In this document: one piece after another, positions 1-8,389 of the stretch | Layout: each line of letters starts with the position of its first letter | How positions within the stretch are numbered: position 1 is the first letter of the stretch | From: Streptomyces sp. NRRL WC-3618 | GTDB lineage: Bacteria > Actinomycetota > Actinomycetes > Streptomycetales > Streptomycetaceae | Direction of reading: 5' to 3' | NCBI RefSeq assembly: GCF_001280005.1 | Contig: NZ_LGDW01000166.1 | Span: 19,046-83,045, forward strand | DNA: 64,000 nt | Translations under genes and position numbers: made by a program | Notes under the pieces: generated by a model | What the model was told of the DNA's origin: nothing | The model's input: only the letters and a program-made list of their open reading frames with translations | The model's database searches: none

Positions 1-216
1 GAGGGTGCCTTCAAGCCCCTCTTCGTCATGAACCACTTCCGGGACGTGGCGATCGCCGGCACGGCGACGACCGACAACACCAAACTCGCCGACCGGGCCC
101 AGCGGTTCTGCCGGCCGGCCGCCCGGAAGAAGCCCAACTTCCTTGCCGTGGACCGCTACGACCTCGGCAACCCGGCCTCGGCGGTGACCACCCTCAACAC
201 CTACGTGTATCCGTAA
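1..216 (+). CDS. C-terminal end of a PI-PLC-like secreted protein (5' end outside window)
   Basis: The frame is open from base 1 to a TAA stop at 214-216, so only the last 71 residues are present. The segment 'FVMNHF' near its start, followed by a stretch about removing cysteine-containing 'RFCRPAARKKPNFLAVD' and 'DLGNP', resembles the end of phosphatidylinositol-specific phospholipase C X-domain proteins that Streptomyces secretes. In those proteins this part closes the TIM-barrel-like fold and holds no catalytic histidine, so activity cannot be judged here. The next gene is co-directional 85 bases on. The family call is from general resemblance only; the start and any signal peptide are outside the window. 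Confidence 0.5.
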   Translation, partial: EGAFKPLFVMNHFRDVAIAGTATTDNTKLADRAQRFCRPAARKKPNFLAVDRYDLGNPASAVTTLNTYVYP

Positions 217-301
217 AGGACGCCACAAGGACACCACAAGGACGGCACAAGGAGGCCGCCGGCTCCGGTCCGGTGCGCGAGGCGCGTGCGAGACTCCCTC
301 G

Positions 302-1201
302 ATGACCTCGGAGATGATCACCGCGGACGCCGCGGGCACTTGGAAACTCGGCGATCTCACCGTCAACCGGCTCGGATTCGGAGCCATGCGGCTCACCGGC
401 AGCGCCGCCTTCCACCTCGGTACGCCCAGCGACCGCGAACGGTCCCTGGGCGTGCTGCGGAAGGCCGTCGAACTGGGCGTCAACCACATCGACACCGCCG
501 CCTTCTACTTCTCCGCACTGCGCTCCGCCAACGAACTGATCAACAGCGCGCTCGCGCCGTACCCGGACGATCTCGTCATCGTCACCAAGGTCGGCCCGTA
601 CCGCGAGTACTCGGGGGAGTGGGGCACCCCGGCCCGCCCCGACCAGCTACGCGGGCACGTCGAGGAGAACCTGCGCCAGCTCGGCCGCGACCACCTCGAC
701 GTGGTCAATCTGCGCCGCATGGAACAGGACTCCATAGCCGAGCACTTCGGCGCGCTAGCCGACCTGCGAGCGGCCGGTCTGATCCGCCACCTCGGCATCT
801 CCGGCATCGAGCCGAAACACCTTGCCGAGGCACAGGCCATCGCCCCTGTGGTGTGCGTGCAGAACCGGTACGCGCTGGACCGCCCCGACCCCGAGGGCGA
901 CGAACTCCTGCGGCTGTGCGGGGAGTCGGGCATCGCCTTCGTGCCCTTCTTCGCCGTCGCGGGCGGCGGGGGAGCCCGGGGCGCCACCGACACCCACGAC
1001 GACGCGGTACTCGCCGTCGCCCGCGTGCACGGCGCGAGCCCCGCCCAGGTGCGGCTCGCCTGGAGTCTGCACCAGGGGCCGCATGTCCTCGCCATCCCGG
1101 GCACGGGCAACCCGCAGCACGTCGTGGACAACGTGGCGGCGGGCGGCCTGCGGCTGACCGACGAGGAGTTGACGCGCCTCGACGCGGCGCATCGACCGTA
1201 G
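302..1201 (+). CDS. Aldo/keto reductase family oxidoreductase
   Basis: This 299-residue protein is an NADP-dependent (beta/alpha)8 oxidoreductase, probably cytosolic. The start of the barrel shows 'VNRLGFGAMRL'. The family's catalytic Asp, Tyr and Lys are at about residues 64 (in 'NHIDTA'), 69 and 96 ('IVTKVG'). The usual catalytic His in 'D.L..H' is replaced by Asn136 ('DVVNLRRM'), which is seen in some actinobacterial members annotated simply as oxidoreductases. The nucleotide-binding end 'AIPGTGNP' sits near residue 265. It is followed by a strong hairpin shared with the convergent hydrolase gene. The substrate is unknown. No clear ribosome site precedes the ATG, but homology begins right after it. 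Confidence 0.88.
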   Translation: MTSEMITADAAGTWKLGDLTVNRLGFGAMRLTGSAAFHLGTPSDRERSLGVLRKAVELGVNHIDTAAFYFSALRSANELINSALAPYPDDLVIVTKVGPYREYSGEWGTPARPDQLRGHVEENLRQLGRDHLDVVNLRRMEQDSIAEHFGALADLRAAGLIRHLGISGIEPKHLAEAQAIAPVVCVQNRYALDRPDPEGDELLRLCGESGIAFVPFFAVAGGGGARGATDTHDDAVLAVARVHGASPAQVRLAWSLHQGPHVLAIPGTGNPQHVVDNVAAGGLRLTDEELTRLDAAHRP

Positions 1202-1444
1202 TTGTCGGCCGGTGAGCGCCCCTATTCCGCGGCGCCCGCTCCGGATGCGGGGCCTCGCGGCTGCCCGCCCGCAGCCACGCGTTCGCGCCCGGACGGCCCG
1301 GCAGTCCCGCTTTATGCGCGGGGAGGTCGGGAGGTCGTCAACGCCCGGTCCAGACAACTCCCCGTACGACGGCTGACACCGCCCCGGCGCCACCCACGCG
1401 CCCCTCGTACGGGACCGGCGCATCCTGGCGTACGGGACCGCGAA

Positions 1445-1487
1445 CGGCTGGGCGGGCCCGGGGAAACTCCCCGGACCCGCCCAGCCG
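1445..1487. terminator. Bidirectional hairpin terminator between convergent genes
   Basis: Arms 1445-1464 and 1468-1487 pair over 20 bases with one mismatch and a 3-base loop. It lies between the aldo/keto reductase stop (1201) and the convergent hydrolase stop (1594), so it can serve both. There is no U-tract, which is usual for Streptomyces terminators. The rest of the 392-base gap (1202-1593) holds no supported gene, only this hairpin and the 15-bp tandem repeat that follows. Confidence 0.75.
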
Positions 1488-1505
1488 CGTCAGCAACCCG
1501 TGTTC

Positions 1506-1595
1506 GCCGCACCGGCGCTCGCCGCACCGGCGCTCGCCGCACCGGCGCTCGCCGCACCGGCGCTCGCCGCACCGGCGCTCGCCGCACCGGCGCTC
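1506..1595. repeat. Six perfect tandem copies of a 15-bp unit (minisatellite)
   Basis: The unit GCCGCACCGGCGCTC is repeated six times without a mismatch. The right end of the array runs into the stop codon of the dienelactone hydrolase gene (TGA at 1594-1596 on the minus strand). Because 15 is a multiple of three, copies could be added or lost without shifting a frame, but here the array lies just past the stop and is untranslated by that gene. Confidence 0.95.
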
Positions 1596-2301
1596 ACCGC
1601 ACGTGCTCCTTCAGGAACGGCACCGTGCTCTCCCACGCCTGGGCCGCCGACTCGGCGTCGTACATCCTGCGGGAGTCGTTGAAGAAGGCGTGGTTGGCCG
1701 GGTAGACGCGCAGGTCCGGGGTGATACCGGACTGCCCCTTGATGGCCTCGCGCAGCGGGTCCAGGCTCTCCACCGGGATACTCGCGTCGAGTTCGCCGTA
1801 GTGACCCAGCACCTCGGCCTTGAGGCCCGAGAAGTCGGGCAGCTCGCCCATGATCACGCCGTAGAAGGGCACGGCGGCGCTGACGCGCGGATCGGCCGCG
1901 GCCTGGTAGAGCACGAAGCCGCCGCCCATGCAGAAACCGACCGAGCCCACCGTTTCCGACGTGACCTCCGGCCGCTCCAGCAGGTAGTCGACCGCGCCGG
2001 AAAGGAGCTCGACGCCCTTCGGCACCGGCAGGGCCTGCATCATGCGCATCGCCTCCTCGCTCTCGTGCGCCACGTTGCCGCCGTAGAGGTCGGGGGCAAG
2101 AGCGACGAAGCCCTCCTGGGAGAGCCGGGCGGTGACGTCCGCTATGTGGTCGGTCAGGCCCCACCACTCCTGGATGACGATGACGCCGGGTCCGCTGCCG
2201 GACGGCGGCAGGGCCAGATATCCGTGCGCGGTGCTGTCAGCGCTGGGAAATGTCACGTTCTGGTGGGAGGGCGAACCGGTCGGCTTCGGCAGCTCGGTCA
2301 T
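1594..2301 (-). CDS. Dienelactone hydrolase family protein
   Basis: This is a 235-residue alpha/beta hydrolase of the DLH family, which opens lactone or ester bonds using a Cys nucleophile. The triad is visible: Cys124 in 'GFCMGG', Asp172 in 'YGELDASIP' and His204 in 'PANHAFFND'. Glu45 in 'IQEWWG' matches the Glu that triggers the Cys in the classic enzyme. I chose the ATG at 2301 because GGAG lies ten bases before it and the family begins there; the upstream in-frame codons belong to the end of the PAP2 gene. It is likely cotranscribed with that gene. The true substrate cannot be read from the sequence. Confidence 0.9.
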   Translation of the reverse strand: MTELPKPTGSPSHQNVTFPSADSTAHGYLALPPSGSGPGVIVIQEWWGLTDHIADVTARLSQEGFVALAPDLYGGNVAHESEEAMRMMQALPVPKGVELLSGAVDYLLERPEVTSETVGSVGFCMGGGFVLYQAAADPRVSAAVPFYGVIMGELPDFSGLKAEVLGHYGELDASIPVESLDPLREAIKGQSGITPDLRVYPANHAFFNDSRRMYDAESAAQAWESTVPFLKEHVR

Positions 2302-3118
2302 GGCAGTCAACTCCAGGAAGGGCAGCGCTCGTTGGGGGTACGCCGTAGTGGGACTCCGGCGTGATTCCCACCTTGCCACGTGCGAATTCGGCCGTTGATC
2401 CCGGCCCCGGTATGCGGCGTGACAGCATCCCGCGCGCCCCGTTCCCGTCGCCGCGCAGCAGGTCCGCCCACGCGTCCGGCGCGAAGCGCGCCACCCCGTA
2501 CGCCGTCAGGCCCAGCCACCACAGGGCGAACAGCCAGCCACCGACGACGTCCGAGAACCAGTGGACGCCCAGATAGACCCGGGTCAGCCCGACCAGCACA
2601 CCCCAGCAGCCGACGGCGGCGGCGATCGGAAGCCGGCCGCGCGGGGCCCGTATCCAGACGGTCAGGGCGAGCAGTCCGGCGGTGACGGCCGACGTGGTGG
2701 TGTGGCCCGACGGGAACGACCAGTGGCCGGCGTCCGTGGCCCAGTGCGCGGTGTCGGGCCGGGGCCGGGACAGCAGCGCCATCACCGAGAACCGCACGGC
2801 CTGGGCGGCGACCAGACAGACCAGACCGGCGGCGGCCGCCTGGATCCGCTGCCGCGCGTTTTGGCCGAGGAGGAAACCGGCGAGGGCGAGCAGGGCGTAC
2901 GGGACGAAACCCGTGCCGGTGTGGGTCACCGCGCGGGCGAGGGTGACGACGAGGTCCGGGCGGTGGGCGAGCGACCAGTCCAGCAGCTCCCGGTCGCCGA
3001 AGAGGGTGCCGCCGCCCTGTGCGACGACCGTGCCGGCGAGCACCGCCAGCAGCACGAAAGCGACCAGGCTCCCCAGCGCGGGGGAACCGGCCCTGGCGGC
3101 GACATGGTCACGGTTCAC
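2237..3118 (-). CDS. PAP2-superfamily membrane phosphatase
   Basis: This is a polytopic membrane phosphatase, likely acting on lipid phosphates such as phosphatidic acid or undecaprenyl pyrophosphate at the outer face. The three family motifs are present: 'SRPRP', 'FPSGHTTTS' with the catalytic-type His, and 'RVYLGVHWFSD' with the nucleophilic His. About six hydrophobic helices surround them. I chose GTG at 3118 because the upstream in-frame residues look like translated intergenic DNA. After the last helix about 75 residues follow that look unlike the family, and the frame overruns the start of the next gene by 65 bases. Either the tail is real or a stop was lost by a frameshift. Confidence 0.8.
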   Translation of the reverse strand: MNRDHVAARAGSPALGSLVAFVLLAVLAGTVVAQGGGTLFGDRELLDWSLAHRPDLVVTLARAVTHTGTGFVPYALLALAGFLLGQNARQRIQAAAAGLVCLVAAQAVRFSVMALLSRPRPDTAHWATDAGHWSFPSGHTTTSAVTAGLLALTVWIRAPRGRLPIAAAVGCWGVLVGLTRVYLGVHWFSDVVGGWLFALWWLGLTAYGVARFAPDAWADLLRGDGNGARGMLSRRIPGPGSTAEFARGKVGITPESHYGVPPTSAALPGVDCHDRAAEADRFALPPERDISQR

Positions 3119-3300
3119 ACCTGCTTGACGATCACGCCCCGTCGATCGTTCCCGCGACCCGCGGACGCGGAGAACATCACAGCTCGAAGGTGACACACCA
3201 GGCGTGTTACGTATAACCTCACCCGTCAACCGCACGTCATCCGTACGTCGGCCGAACCGCCCACCGCCCTGCCCCACCCCCCGCCGGCCGAGGAATGTGC

Positions 3301-3705
3301 ATGAAGCTCACGAGACGCGTCGCCCTGGTCACCCTCGTCGTCGCCGACTACGACGAGGCGATCCGCTTCTACACCGACGCGCTCGGCTTCCGGCTCGCCG
3401 AGGACACCCCGCGCCCCGACGGCTCCCGCTGGGTCGTCGTCGAGCCGGGTTCCGAAGGAGCGGGCACCGGCCTGCTGCTCGCCCGGGCCAAGGACGACGA
3501 TCAGCGGGCCCGGATCGGCGACCAGACCGGCGGACGGGTGGGTTTCTTCCTGCACACCGACGACTTCGCCCGCGACCACGCCCGGATGAGCGCTGCCGGC
3601 GTGACCTTCCTGGAGGAGCCGCGCCATGAGCCGTACGGCTCGGTCGCCGTCTTCCAGGACCTGTACGGCAACCGCTGGGACCTCCTCCAGCCCGCCACCG
3701 ACTGA
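3301..3705 (+). CDS. VOC family protein (glyoxalase/bleomycin-resistance fold)
   Basis: This 134-residue protein has the paired beta-alpha-beta-beta-beta modules of the vicinal oxygen chelate fold. Landmarks are 'VVADYDEAIRFYTDALGF' at the start and 'DLYGNRWDLLQ' at the end, which is the usual metal-site strand with an aromatic/Asn-rich ending. There are two possible ATGs, at 3295 and 3301. AGGA ends at 3294, so the second, six bases on, has the proper spacing and is chosen. Family members are dioxygenases, glyoxalases or binding proteins; which one this is cannot be told. It is divergent from the PAP2 gene and lies before add. Confidence 0.85.
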   Translation: MKLTRRVALVTLVVADYDEAIRFYTDALGFRLAEDTPRPDGSRWVVVEPGSEGAGTGLLLARAKDDDQRARIGDQTGGRVGFFLHTDDFARDHARMSAAGVTFLEEPRHEPYGSVAVFQDLYGNRWDLLQPATD

Positions 3706-3789
3706 CCCACAGCGCAGCTCAGCACCGAACCGCACTCCGCCACTCCACACCACTCCACCGCACCACCACCTGCCGAGGAAACACCGCAC

Positions 3790-4860
3790 ATGACCGCGTC
3801 CCCCGTCGACACCGCCACCATCCGCCGCCTCCCCAAGGCCGTGCTGCACGACCACCTCGACGGAGGCCTGCGCCCCGCCACCCTGGTCGAGCTCGCCGCC
3901 GAGGTCGGCCACACCCTGCCCACCACCGACCCGGACGAACTGGCCGCCTGGTACTACGAGGCCGCCAACTCCGGTGACCTGGTGCGCTACATAGCCACCT
4001 TCGAGCACACCCTCGCCGTGCTGCAGAGCCGCGAGGGCCTGCTGCGCGCCGCCGAGGAGTACGTCCTCGACCTCGCGGAGGACGGTGTCGTCTACGGCGA
4101 GGTGCGGTACGCCCCCGAGCTGAACGTGAACGGCGGTCTGACCCTCCCCGAGGTCGTCGAGGCCGTCCAGGAGGGCCTGGCGGCGGGTATGGCGAAGGCC
4201 GCCGCCGCGGGCACCCCGGTGCGGGTCGGGACGCTGCTGTGCGGGATGCGCATGTTCGACCGGGTCCGGGAGGCCGCCGACCTGGCCGTCGCGTTCCGGG
4301 ACGCGGGTGTCGTCGGCTTCGACATCGCCGGCGCCGAGGACGGCTTCCCGCCCGCCGACCACCTCGCCGCCTTCGAACACCTGCGCAGCGAGAGCGTGCC
4401 GTTCACCATCCACGCCGGTGAGGCCCACGGTCTGCCCAGCATCCACCAGGCCCTCCAGGTCTGCGGCGCCCAGCGCATCGGCCACGGCGTCCGCATCACC
4501 GACGACATCGTGGACGGCAAACTCGGCCGTCTCGCGGGCTGGGTGCGCGACCGCCGGATCGCCCTGGAGATGTGCCCGACCTCCAACCTCCAGACGGGCG
4601 CGGCCACGTCGATCGCCGAGCACCCCATCACCGCCCTGCGCGACCTGGGTTTCCGCGTCACCCTCAACACCGACAACCGTCTGGTCTCCGGCACGACGAT
4701 GACCCGTGAGATGTCCCTCCTGGTCGAGGAGGCCGGTTGGACGGTCGAGGACCTGCGCACGGTGACGGTGAACGCGGTCAAGAGCGCGTTCATCCCGTTC
4801 GGCGAGCGCAACGCCCTCATCGAGGACGTCGTCCTGCCGGGCTACGCCTCGGCGCTCTGA
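3790..4860 (+). CDS. add: Adenosine deaminase
   Basis: The 356-residue protein deaminates (deoxy)adenosine to (deoxy)inosine in purine salvage. Zinc and catalytic motifs of the amidohydrolase barrel are clear: '[11 protein letters not shown]' near residue 20 (HxH metal pair), 'TIHAGEAHG' near 215 (His and catalytic Glu), 'IGHGVRI' near 235 and 'TLNTDN' near 295 (zinc-binding Asp). Length is normal for bacterial enzymes. A ribosome site (GAGGAAA) sits 10 bases before the ATG. Its last 19 bases overlap the end of the convergent DinB-type gene. Streptomyces often carry more than one adenosine deaminase, so this may be a paralogue. Confidence 0.94.
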   Translation: MTASPVDTATIRRLPKAVLHDHLDGGLRPATLVELAAEVGHTLPTTDPDELAAWYYEAANSGDLVRYIATFEHTLAVLQSREGLLRAAEEYVLDLAEDGVVYGEVRYAPELNVNGGLTLPEVVEAVQEGLAAGMAKAAAAGTPVRVGTLLCGMRMFDRVREAADLAVAFRDAGVVGFDIAGAEDGFPPADHLAAFEHLRSESVPFTIHAGEAHGLPSIHQALQVCGAQRIGHGVRITDDIVDGKLGRLAGWVRDRRIALEMCPTSNLQTGAATSIAEHPITALRDLGFRVTLNTDNRLVSGTTMTREMSLLVEEAGWTVEDLRTVTVNAVKSAFIPFGERNALIEDVVLPGYASAL

Positions 4861-5357
4861 AGCAGTCCCCGCAGATAGGCGGCCTGGCCGACGTGCTGAA
4901 GATCGTCGGCCAGGACACTGACCAGCCGCACGCCGAGCGTGACCGGCGGGTCCCAGCGCTCGTCAACAATGCGTTCGAAGTCGCCCGCGGTCAGGCTCCG
5001 GAGGAATGTGAGGCTCTGGGCGTGCGTCGCGTCGTAGTAGCCGAGCAGCAGGTCGCCCGACTCCACCCGTACCCGGGCGACCTGCCGCGCGCTGTGGCCG
5101 TAACCGATGTCCCCGGACTCCAGTCCCAGCCCGAACCGTTTCTCCCAGCCCTCGCTGTGCCAGACCTGGTCGAACCCGGCCGCCCCGGCGACATGGTCGT
5201 CCTGGACCCGGGTGAGATGCCAGACCAGCCAGGCGACCGAGTTGGCGTCGGGGGCGGGCCGGGCGTTGAGGGTGTCCGGTGACAGGCCGTCCACGACGGC
5301 GTGGACCTCTTCCTGGATCCTGCCGTACGCGTCGATGAGAACGTCCTTCGCATCCAT
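4842..5357 (-). CDS. DinB/DUF664-type mycothiol transferase-like protein
   Basis: The 171-residue protein has the four-helix bundle pattern of the DinB superfamily (DUF664 branch). The likely metal ligands are His in '[10 protein letters not shown]' (about residue 47) and a late His in 'DDLQHVGQ' (about 157). Actinobacterial members are proposed to use mycothiol as a cofactor to conjugate or isomerise substrates. The 3' end overlaps add by 19 bases tail to tail. Function beyond the family is unknown. Confidence 0.82.
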   Translation of the reverse strand: MDAKDVLIDAYGRIQEEVHAVVDGLSPDTLNARPAPDANSVAWLVWHLTRVQDDHVAGAAGFDQVWHSEGWEKRFGLGLESGDIGYGHSARQVARVRVESGDLLLGYYDATHAQSLTFLRSLTAGDFERIVDERWDPPVTLGVRLVSVLADDLQHVGQAAYLRGLLQSAEA

Positions 5358-5410
5358 GCCCCCACCATAGGCATCACGAAGCCCACCGCATCAGGAACAG
5401 GACACCCGCG

Positions 5411-6298
5411 TCAGGGCTGCCGGTCGGGCCGTTCCAGCAGGTTCATCAGCGCCCGCGCCGCCGGACTCGTGGCCTGCGACGGCGGCAGCATCGCGACCGT
5501 CTCGTACACCGTCTCGCCGGTGCCCTTCACGGTCAGCGCGGTCAGCGCGGCGCGCTTGTGCGCGAAGTGCCGGGGCACCACCGCCACGCCCAGCCCTTCC
5601 TCGACCAGGTCCAGGAGGCTGTGCACGTCGTTGACCTCCAGCGCCACGGTCCGCCGTACGCACGCGGCGGCGAACACCTCGTCCGTGACGCGGCGCGGCC
5701 CCCAGTCCGGATGGAAGTCGACGAACGCCTCCCCGCCCAGTTCCTCCGGCGTCACCGCGTCCGCGAGGGCGAACGGATGGCTCGGATGGCACAGCGCGGT
5801 CATCGGCTCGCTGCTCAGGGGTACGGACCGCAACTGGTCGGAGTCCGCACGGGTCCGAATGGCGAAGGCGAGGTCGAGCCGACCGGCCGCCACCTCGTCC
5901 GCGATCGCCTCGGAACCCGCCTGCCGCAGCCGGATCTCCACGTCCGGATGACGCCGCCGGAACGCGGCGAGCAGCCCGGCGACGTCCACCCCTCCGATGC
6001 ACTGCTCCGCGCCCAGCGCGAGTGTCCCGCGCAGCACGCCCTGCACGGCGGCCACGGCGTCGTGCGCCGCCCGCACCTGTGTCAGGATGCGTTCCGCCTC
6101 ACCCAACAGCGCCCGCCCCGCCTCGGTGAGCGCCACCCGGCGCGTGGTGCGCACGAACAGCGGGGTCTGCAACTCCCGCTCCAGCGCGCGGATCGAGGCC
6201 GACAGGCCCGACTGGGACACCATCAGCCGTTCGGCGGCCCGGGTGAAGTGCTGGTCCTCCGCGACCGCGACGAAGTGCTGGAGATGGCGTAGTTCCAT
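5411..6298 (-). CDS. LysR-family transcriptional regulator
   Basis: The 295-residue protein begins with the LysR winged helix-turn-helix ('MELRHLQHFVAVAEDQHFTR' and 'SQSGLSASIRALE', residues 1-60) and continues with a periplasmic-binding-like effector domain. The ATG at 6298 is placed exactly where the family starts; longer readings only add intergenic DNA. It is transcribed away from an aldo/keto reductase gene with about 120 bases between the starts. That is the usual layout for a LysR protein and its target, so it probably controls that gene and itself. The inducer is unknown. Confidence 0.9.
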   Translation of the reverse strand: MELRHLQHFVAVAEDQHFTRAAERLMVSQSGLSASIRALERELQTPLFVRTTRRVALTEAGRALLGEAERILTQVRAAHDAVAAVQGVLRGTLALGAEQCIGGVDVAGLLAAFRRRHPDVEIRLRQAGSEAIADEVAAGRLDLAFAIRTRADSDQLRSVPLSSEPMTALCHPSHPFALADAVTPEELGGEAFVDFHPDWGPRRVTDEVFAAACVRRTVALEVNDVHSLLDLVEEGLGVAVVPRHFAHKRAALTALTVKGTGETVYETVAMLPPSQATSPAARALMNLLERPDRQP

Positions 6299-6318
6299 GA
6301 TTGAGAAGCCTATCCGCT

Positions 6319-6334
6319 GAATACCATCGGATTC
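6319..6334. promoter_or_regulatory. Small dyad in the LysR/reductase divergent region
   Basis: GAAT at 6319-6322 and ATTC at 6331-6334 form an inverted repeat around 8 bases, only about 20 bases from the LysR start. A second short dyad, TAT-N7-ATA, overlaps its left end. LysR sites are often AT-rich interrupted dyads, so this is a candidate site for autorepression. The case rests on position and symmetry only. Confidence 0.3.
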
Positions 6335-6417
6335 TCCTGTTGGACCACTGCCCGTCCCCGGGGAAGAGTGGGACCAGCAATGATCACATCCGCTGTGCCA
6401 ACCCCTCTGGAGTCGCG

Positions 6418-7410
6418 TTGTACACCGCACACACCGACCGTTACGCGGACATGCCCTACCGGCGCACCGGACGCAGCGGTCTGAAGCTCCCCGCGCTGTC
6501 GCTCGGTCTGTGGCACAACTTCGGCCCGGACCGTCCGGTCGACACCCAGCGCGCCATCCTGCGGCGCGCGTTCGACCTCGGCGTCACCCACTTCGACCTG
6601 GCCAACAACTACGGCCCGCCGCCCGGTGCCGCCGAGTCCGCGCTCGGCGAGGCCCTCAAGGCCGACTTCGCCCCGTACCGCGACGAACTGGTGATCTCCA
6701 CCAAGGCGGGCTACCTCATGTGGCCCGGCCCGTACGGCGAGTGGGGCTCGCGCAAGTACCTGCTCTCCTCCCTCGACCAGAGCCTGACCCGCATGGGCCT
6801 GGACCACGTCGACATCTTCTACTCGCACCGCCCCGACCCCGAGACTCCGCTCGAGGAGACGATGGGGGCCCTGCACACGGCGGTCCAGCAGGGCAAGGCG
6901 CTCTACGTCGGCGTCTCCAACTACTCGCCGGAGCAGACCCGTGAGGCCGCCCGCATCCTGGCCGACCTGGGCACTCCGCTCCTCATTCATCAGCCCCGCT
7001 ACTCGATGCTCGACCGACGTCCGGAGGAGACAGGCCTGCTGGACACGCTGGACGAGCTCCAGGTCGGCTCCATCGTCTTCTCCCCGCTGGAGCAGGGCCT
7101 GCTCACCGGCCGCTACCTCGACGGCATCCCGGCGGACTCGCGGGCGGCGAGCGACAGCCCGTTCCTGAACTCCGACCGGATCACCGAGGACCTCGTGCGG
7201 CAGCTGCGCGCCCTCGACGACATCGCCGGGTCCCGTGGCCAGAGCCTGGCCCAGCTGGCGCTGGCCTGGGTCCTGCGCGGCGGCCGGGTGACGTCCGCCC
7301 TGGTCGGCGCGAGCAGCCCGCAGCAGTTGGAGGACAGCGTCGCGGCCATCGGAAACCTGGAGTTCTCCGACGAGGAACTGGCCCGGATCGAGGCGGTCGT
7401 CAAGACCTGA
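6418..7410 (+). CDS. Aldo/keto reductase, YghZ/GprA-like
   Basis: The 330-residue protein reduces aldehydes, by similarity to the YghZ (L-glyceraldehyde 3-phosphate reductase) branch. The full catalytic tetrad is visible: Asp60 in 'THFDLANNYG', Tyr65, Lys96 in 'ISTKAGY' and His137 in 'IFYSHRPDP'. The long insertion with 'YGEWGSRKYLLSSLDQSL' is typical of this branch. I chose the TTG at 6418 because CTGGAG lies six bases before it; an ATG at 6451 is the alternative. Upstream codons are intergenic. It is divergent from the LysR gene, its likely regulator. Confidence 0.9.
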   Translation: MYTAHTDRYADMPYRRTGRSGLKLPALSLGLWHNFGPDRPVDTQRAILRRAFDLGVTHFDLANNYGPPPGAAESALGEALKADFAPYRDELVISTKAGYLMWPGPYGEWGSRKYLLSSLDQSLTRMGLDHVDIFYSHRPDPETPLEETMGALHTAVQQGKALYVGVSNYSPEQTREAARILADLGTPLLIHQPRYSMLDRRPEETGLLDTLDELQVGSIVFSPLEQGLLTGRYLDGIPADSRAASDSPFLNSDRITEDLVRQLRALDDIAGSRGQSLAQLALAWVLRGGRVTSALVGASSPQQLEDSVAAIGNLEFSDEELARIEAVVKT

Positions 7411-7452
7411 CGGCCGCCGAGTCTTTCTTCGCGCCGTTCCTCGCTCTGCTTT

Positions 7453-7466
7453 GAACGGAACCGTTC
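7453..7466. promoter_or_regulatory. Perfect palindrome GAACGG-AA-CCGTTC
   Basis: Six-base arms are separated by two bases, giving a 14-bp perfect dyad 43 bases after the reductase stop. It is followed directly by a second palindrome (CGGCCGGCCG, 7466-7475). The form suits a TetR-type operator better than a terminator, because the loop would be only two bases. No adjacent TetR gene is present. Confidence 0.4.
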
Positions 7467-7487
7467 GGCCGGCCGTACTGTCACGGG

Positions 7488-7521
7488 GGCACCCTCTTCC
7501 TTTCCGAGGGCTTTGGGTGCC
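7488..7521 (+). terminator. Possible hairpin after the aldo/keto reductase
   Basis: GGCACCC at 7488-7494 pairs with GGGTGCC at 7515-7521 across a 20-base loop. It may act as a weak terminator for the gene ending at 7410. The loop is long, so this is uncertain. Confidence 0.3.
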
Positions 7522-7978
7522 GTCGTACCGAAGAACCTGGCGGATTCCGGCCAGACCAGGGCGGTCCACCCTCCTGGTGCCGGACTTTTGCGCCGTACGG
7601 CTGTGAATTCCTCGTCGACCGTGTCGACTTTTTCGCTGGTGGCCCTGGGGCCCTCCCTTTTCGGTGGTCTTCGCTATGGAGACCACTGGGAATCGGAGAA
7701 CTCATCACGAATACCATGATCTTCGAGAATCTCCGGAGATCTGTCGGCGGGAAAACAGACTCTCCCGTCGGATTCCGGTCCATACCTGCCAGGAATATGC
7801 CAGGAGAATGCATGGAAACTGGCCGGAAAGGCGTGGTGACAGAGTGTCAATAGTGAAGATACTCATTTGGTAGAACACTGCACCACTGGGTGACCAGGGA
7901 GTGACCAGCAGCAACGCGCACGACGAGTGAGCCGCACGGAAAGCGAGGCAAGGCCGGCAGGCGATCGGGGGAAAGATC

Positions 7979-8389
7979 GTGCACGACGAGTTTCTTTGCC
8001 ATGTCACGGCGTACGGGGTCTGCGCGGGCAGGCGCATAGGAGTGCCGCTGGGTACGTACCGCGCGCCCACCCTGGCGCTGGCCCTGTGGTGGTTACGGGA
8101 CCGGGCGAACTGGATCGCCGAACGGCTCGATCCGCAGCCCGACGAACCGTACTTCCCCCCGAACTCGCTCGTCCCGGTGGCCGCCACCGTGCCCGACGTG
8201 CCGGGTCTGCTGCGCCGCTGGGCCATGGACCCGCACCAACAGGAGCTGGTCGCCGATGAGTTGGCGGCGGGCAGGCTCGTCCGGATCGCCACGTACGACG
8301 AGACCACCGAGTACGAACTGCTCGCCGAGTCCGTGGACGCGCTCAGGATGCAGCGGACCAACCCGGCACTGGTCGTACCGGTCGCCTAG
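7979..8389 (+). CDS. Hypothetical protein, 136 residues
   Basis: I do not recognise this family. The GTG start follows a purine-rich stretch (GGGGGAAAG). The protein has an N-terminal part rich in small and hydrophobic residues ('LGTYRAPTLALALWWL'), a proline-rich middle and a soluble helical end. There is no clear signal peptide or membrane helix. Codon use is typical for the host. The last four bases overlap the stop of the convergent streptophobe gene. It is preceded by a long, lower-GC leader region, which suggests it is separately controlled. Confidence 0.7.
   Translation: MHDEFLCHVTAYGVCAGRRIGVPLGTYRAPTLALALWWLRDRANWIAERLDPQPDEPYFPPNSLVPVAATVPDVPGLLRRWAMDPHQQELVADELAAGRLVRIATYDETTEYELLAESVDALRMQRTNPALVVPVA

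Larger units (their letters stand above)
7411..7978. other. 568-base intergenic stretch with lower GC and two dyads
   Basis: I see no supported gene here. The stretch from about 7640 to 7900 is clearly richer in A and T than the flanks. It contains a perfect dyad at 7453-7466 and a hairpin at 7488-7521, listed separately. A 69-residue frame at 7664-7873 has no ribosome site and no Streptomyces-like codon use, so I do not call it. Part of the stretch is probably the promoter and leader of the gene that begins at 7979. Confidence 0.6.

Noticed and set aside
1506..1595. The tandem repeat as a CRISPR array
   Set aside because: Units are 15 bp, directly abutting and have no spacers; no cas gene is present.
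7664..7873. A 69-residue frame in the lower-GC gap
   Set aside because: No ribosome site, wrong codon use for the host, no recognisable pattern.
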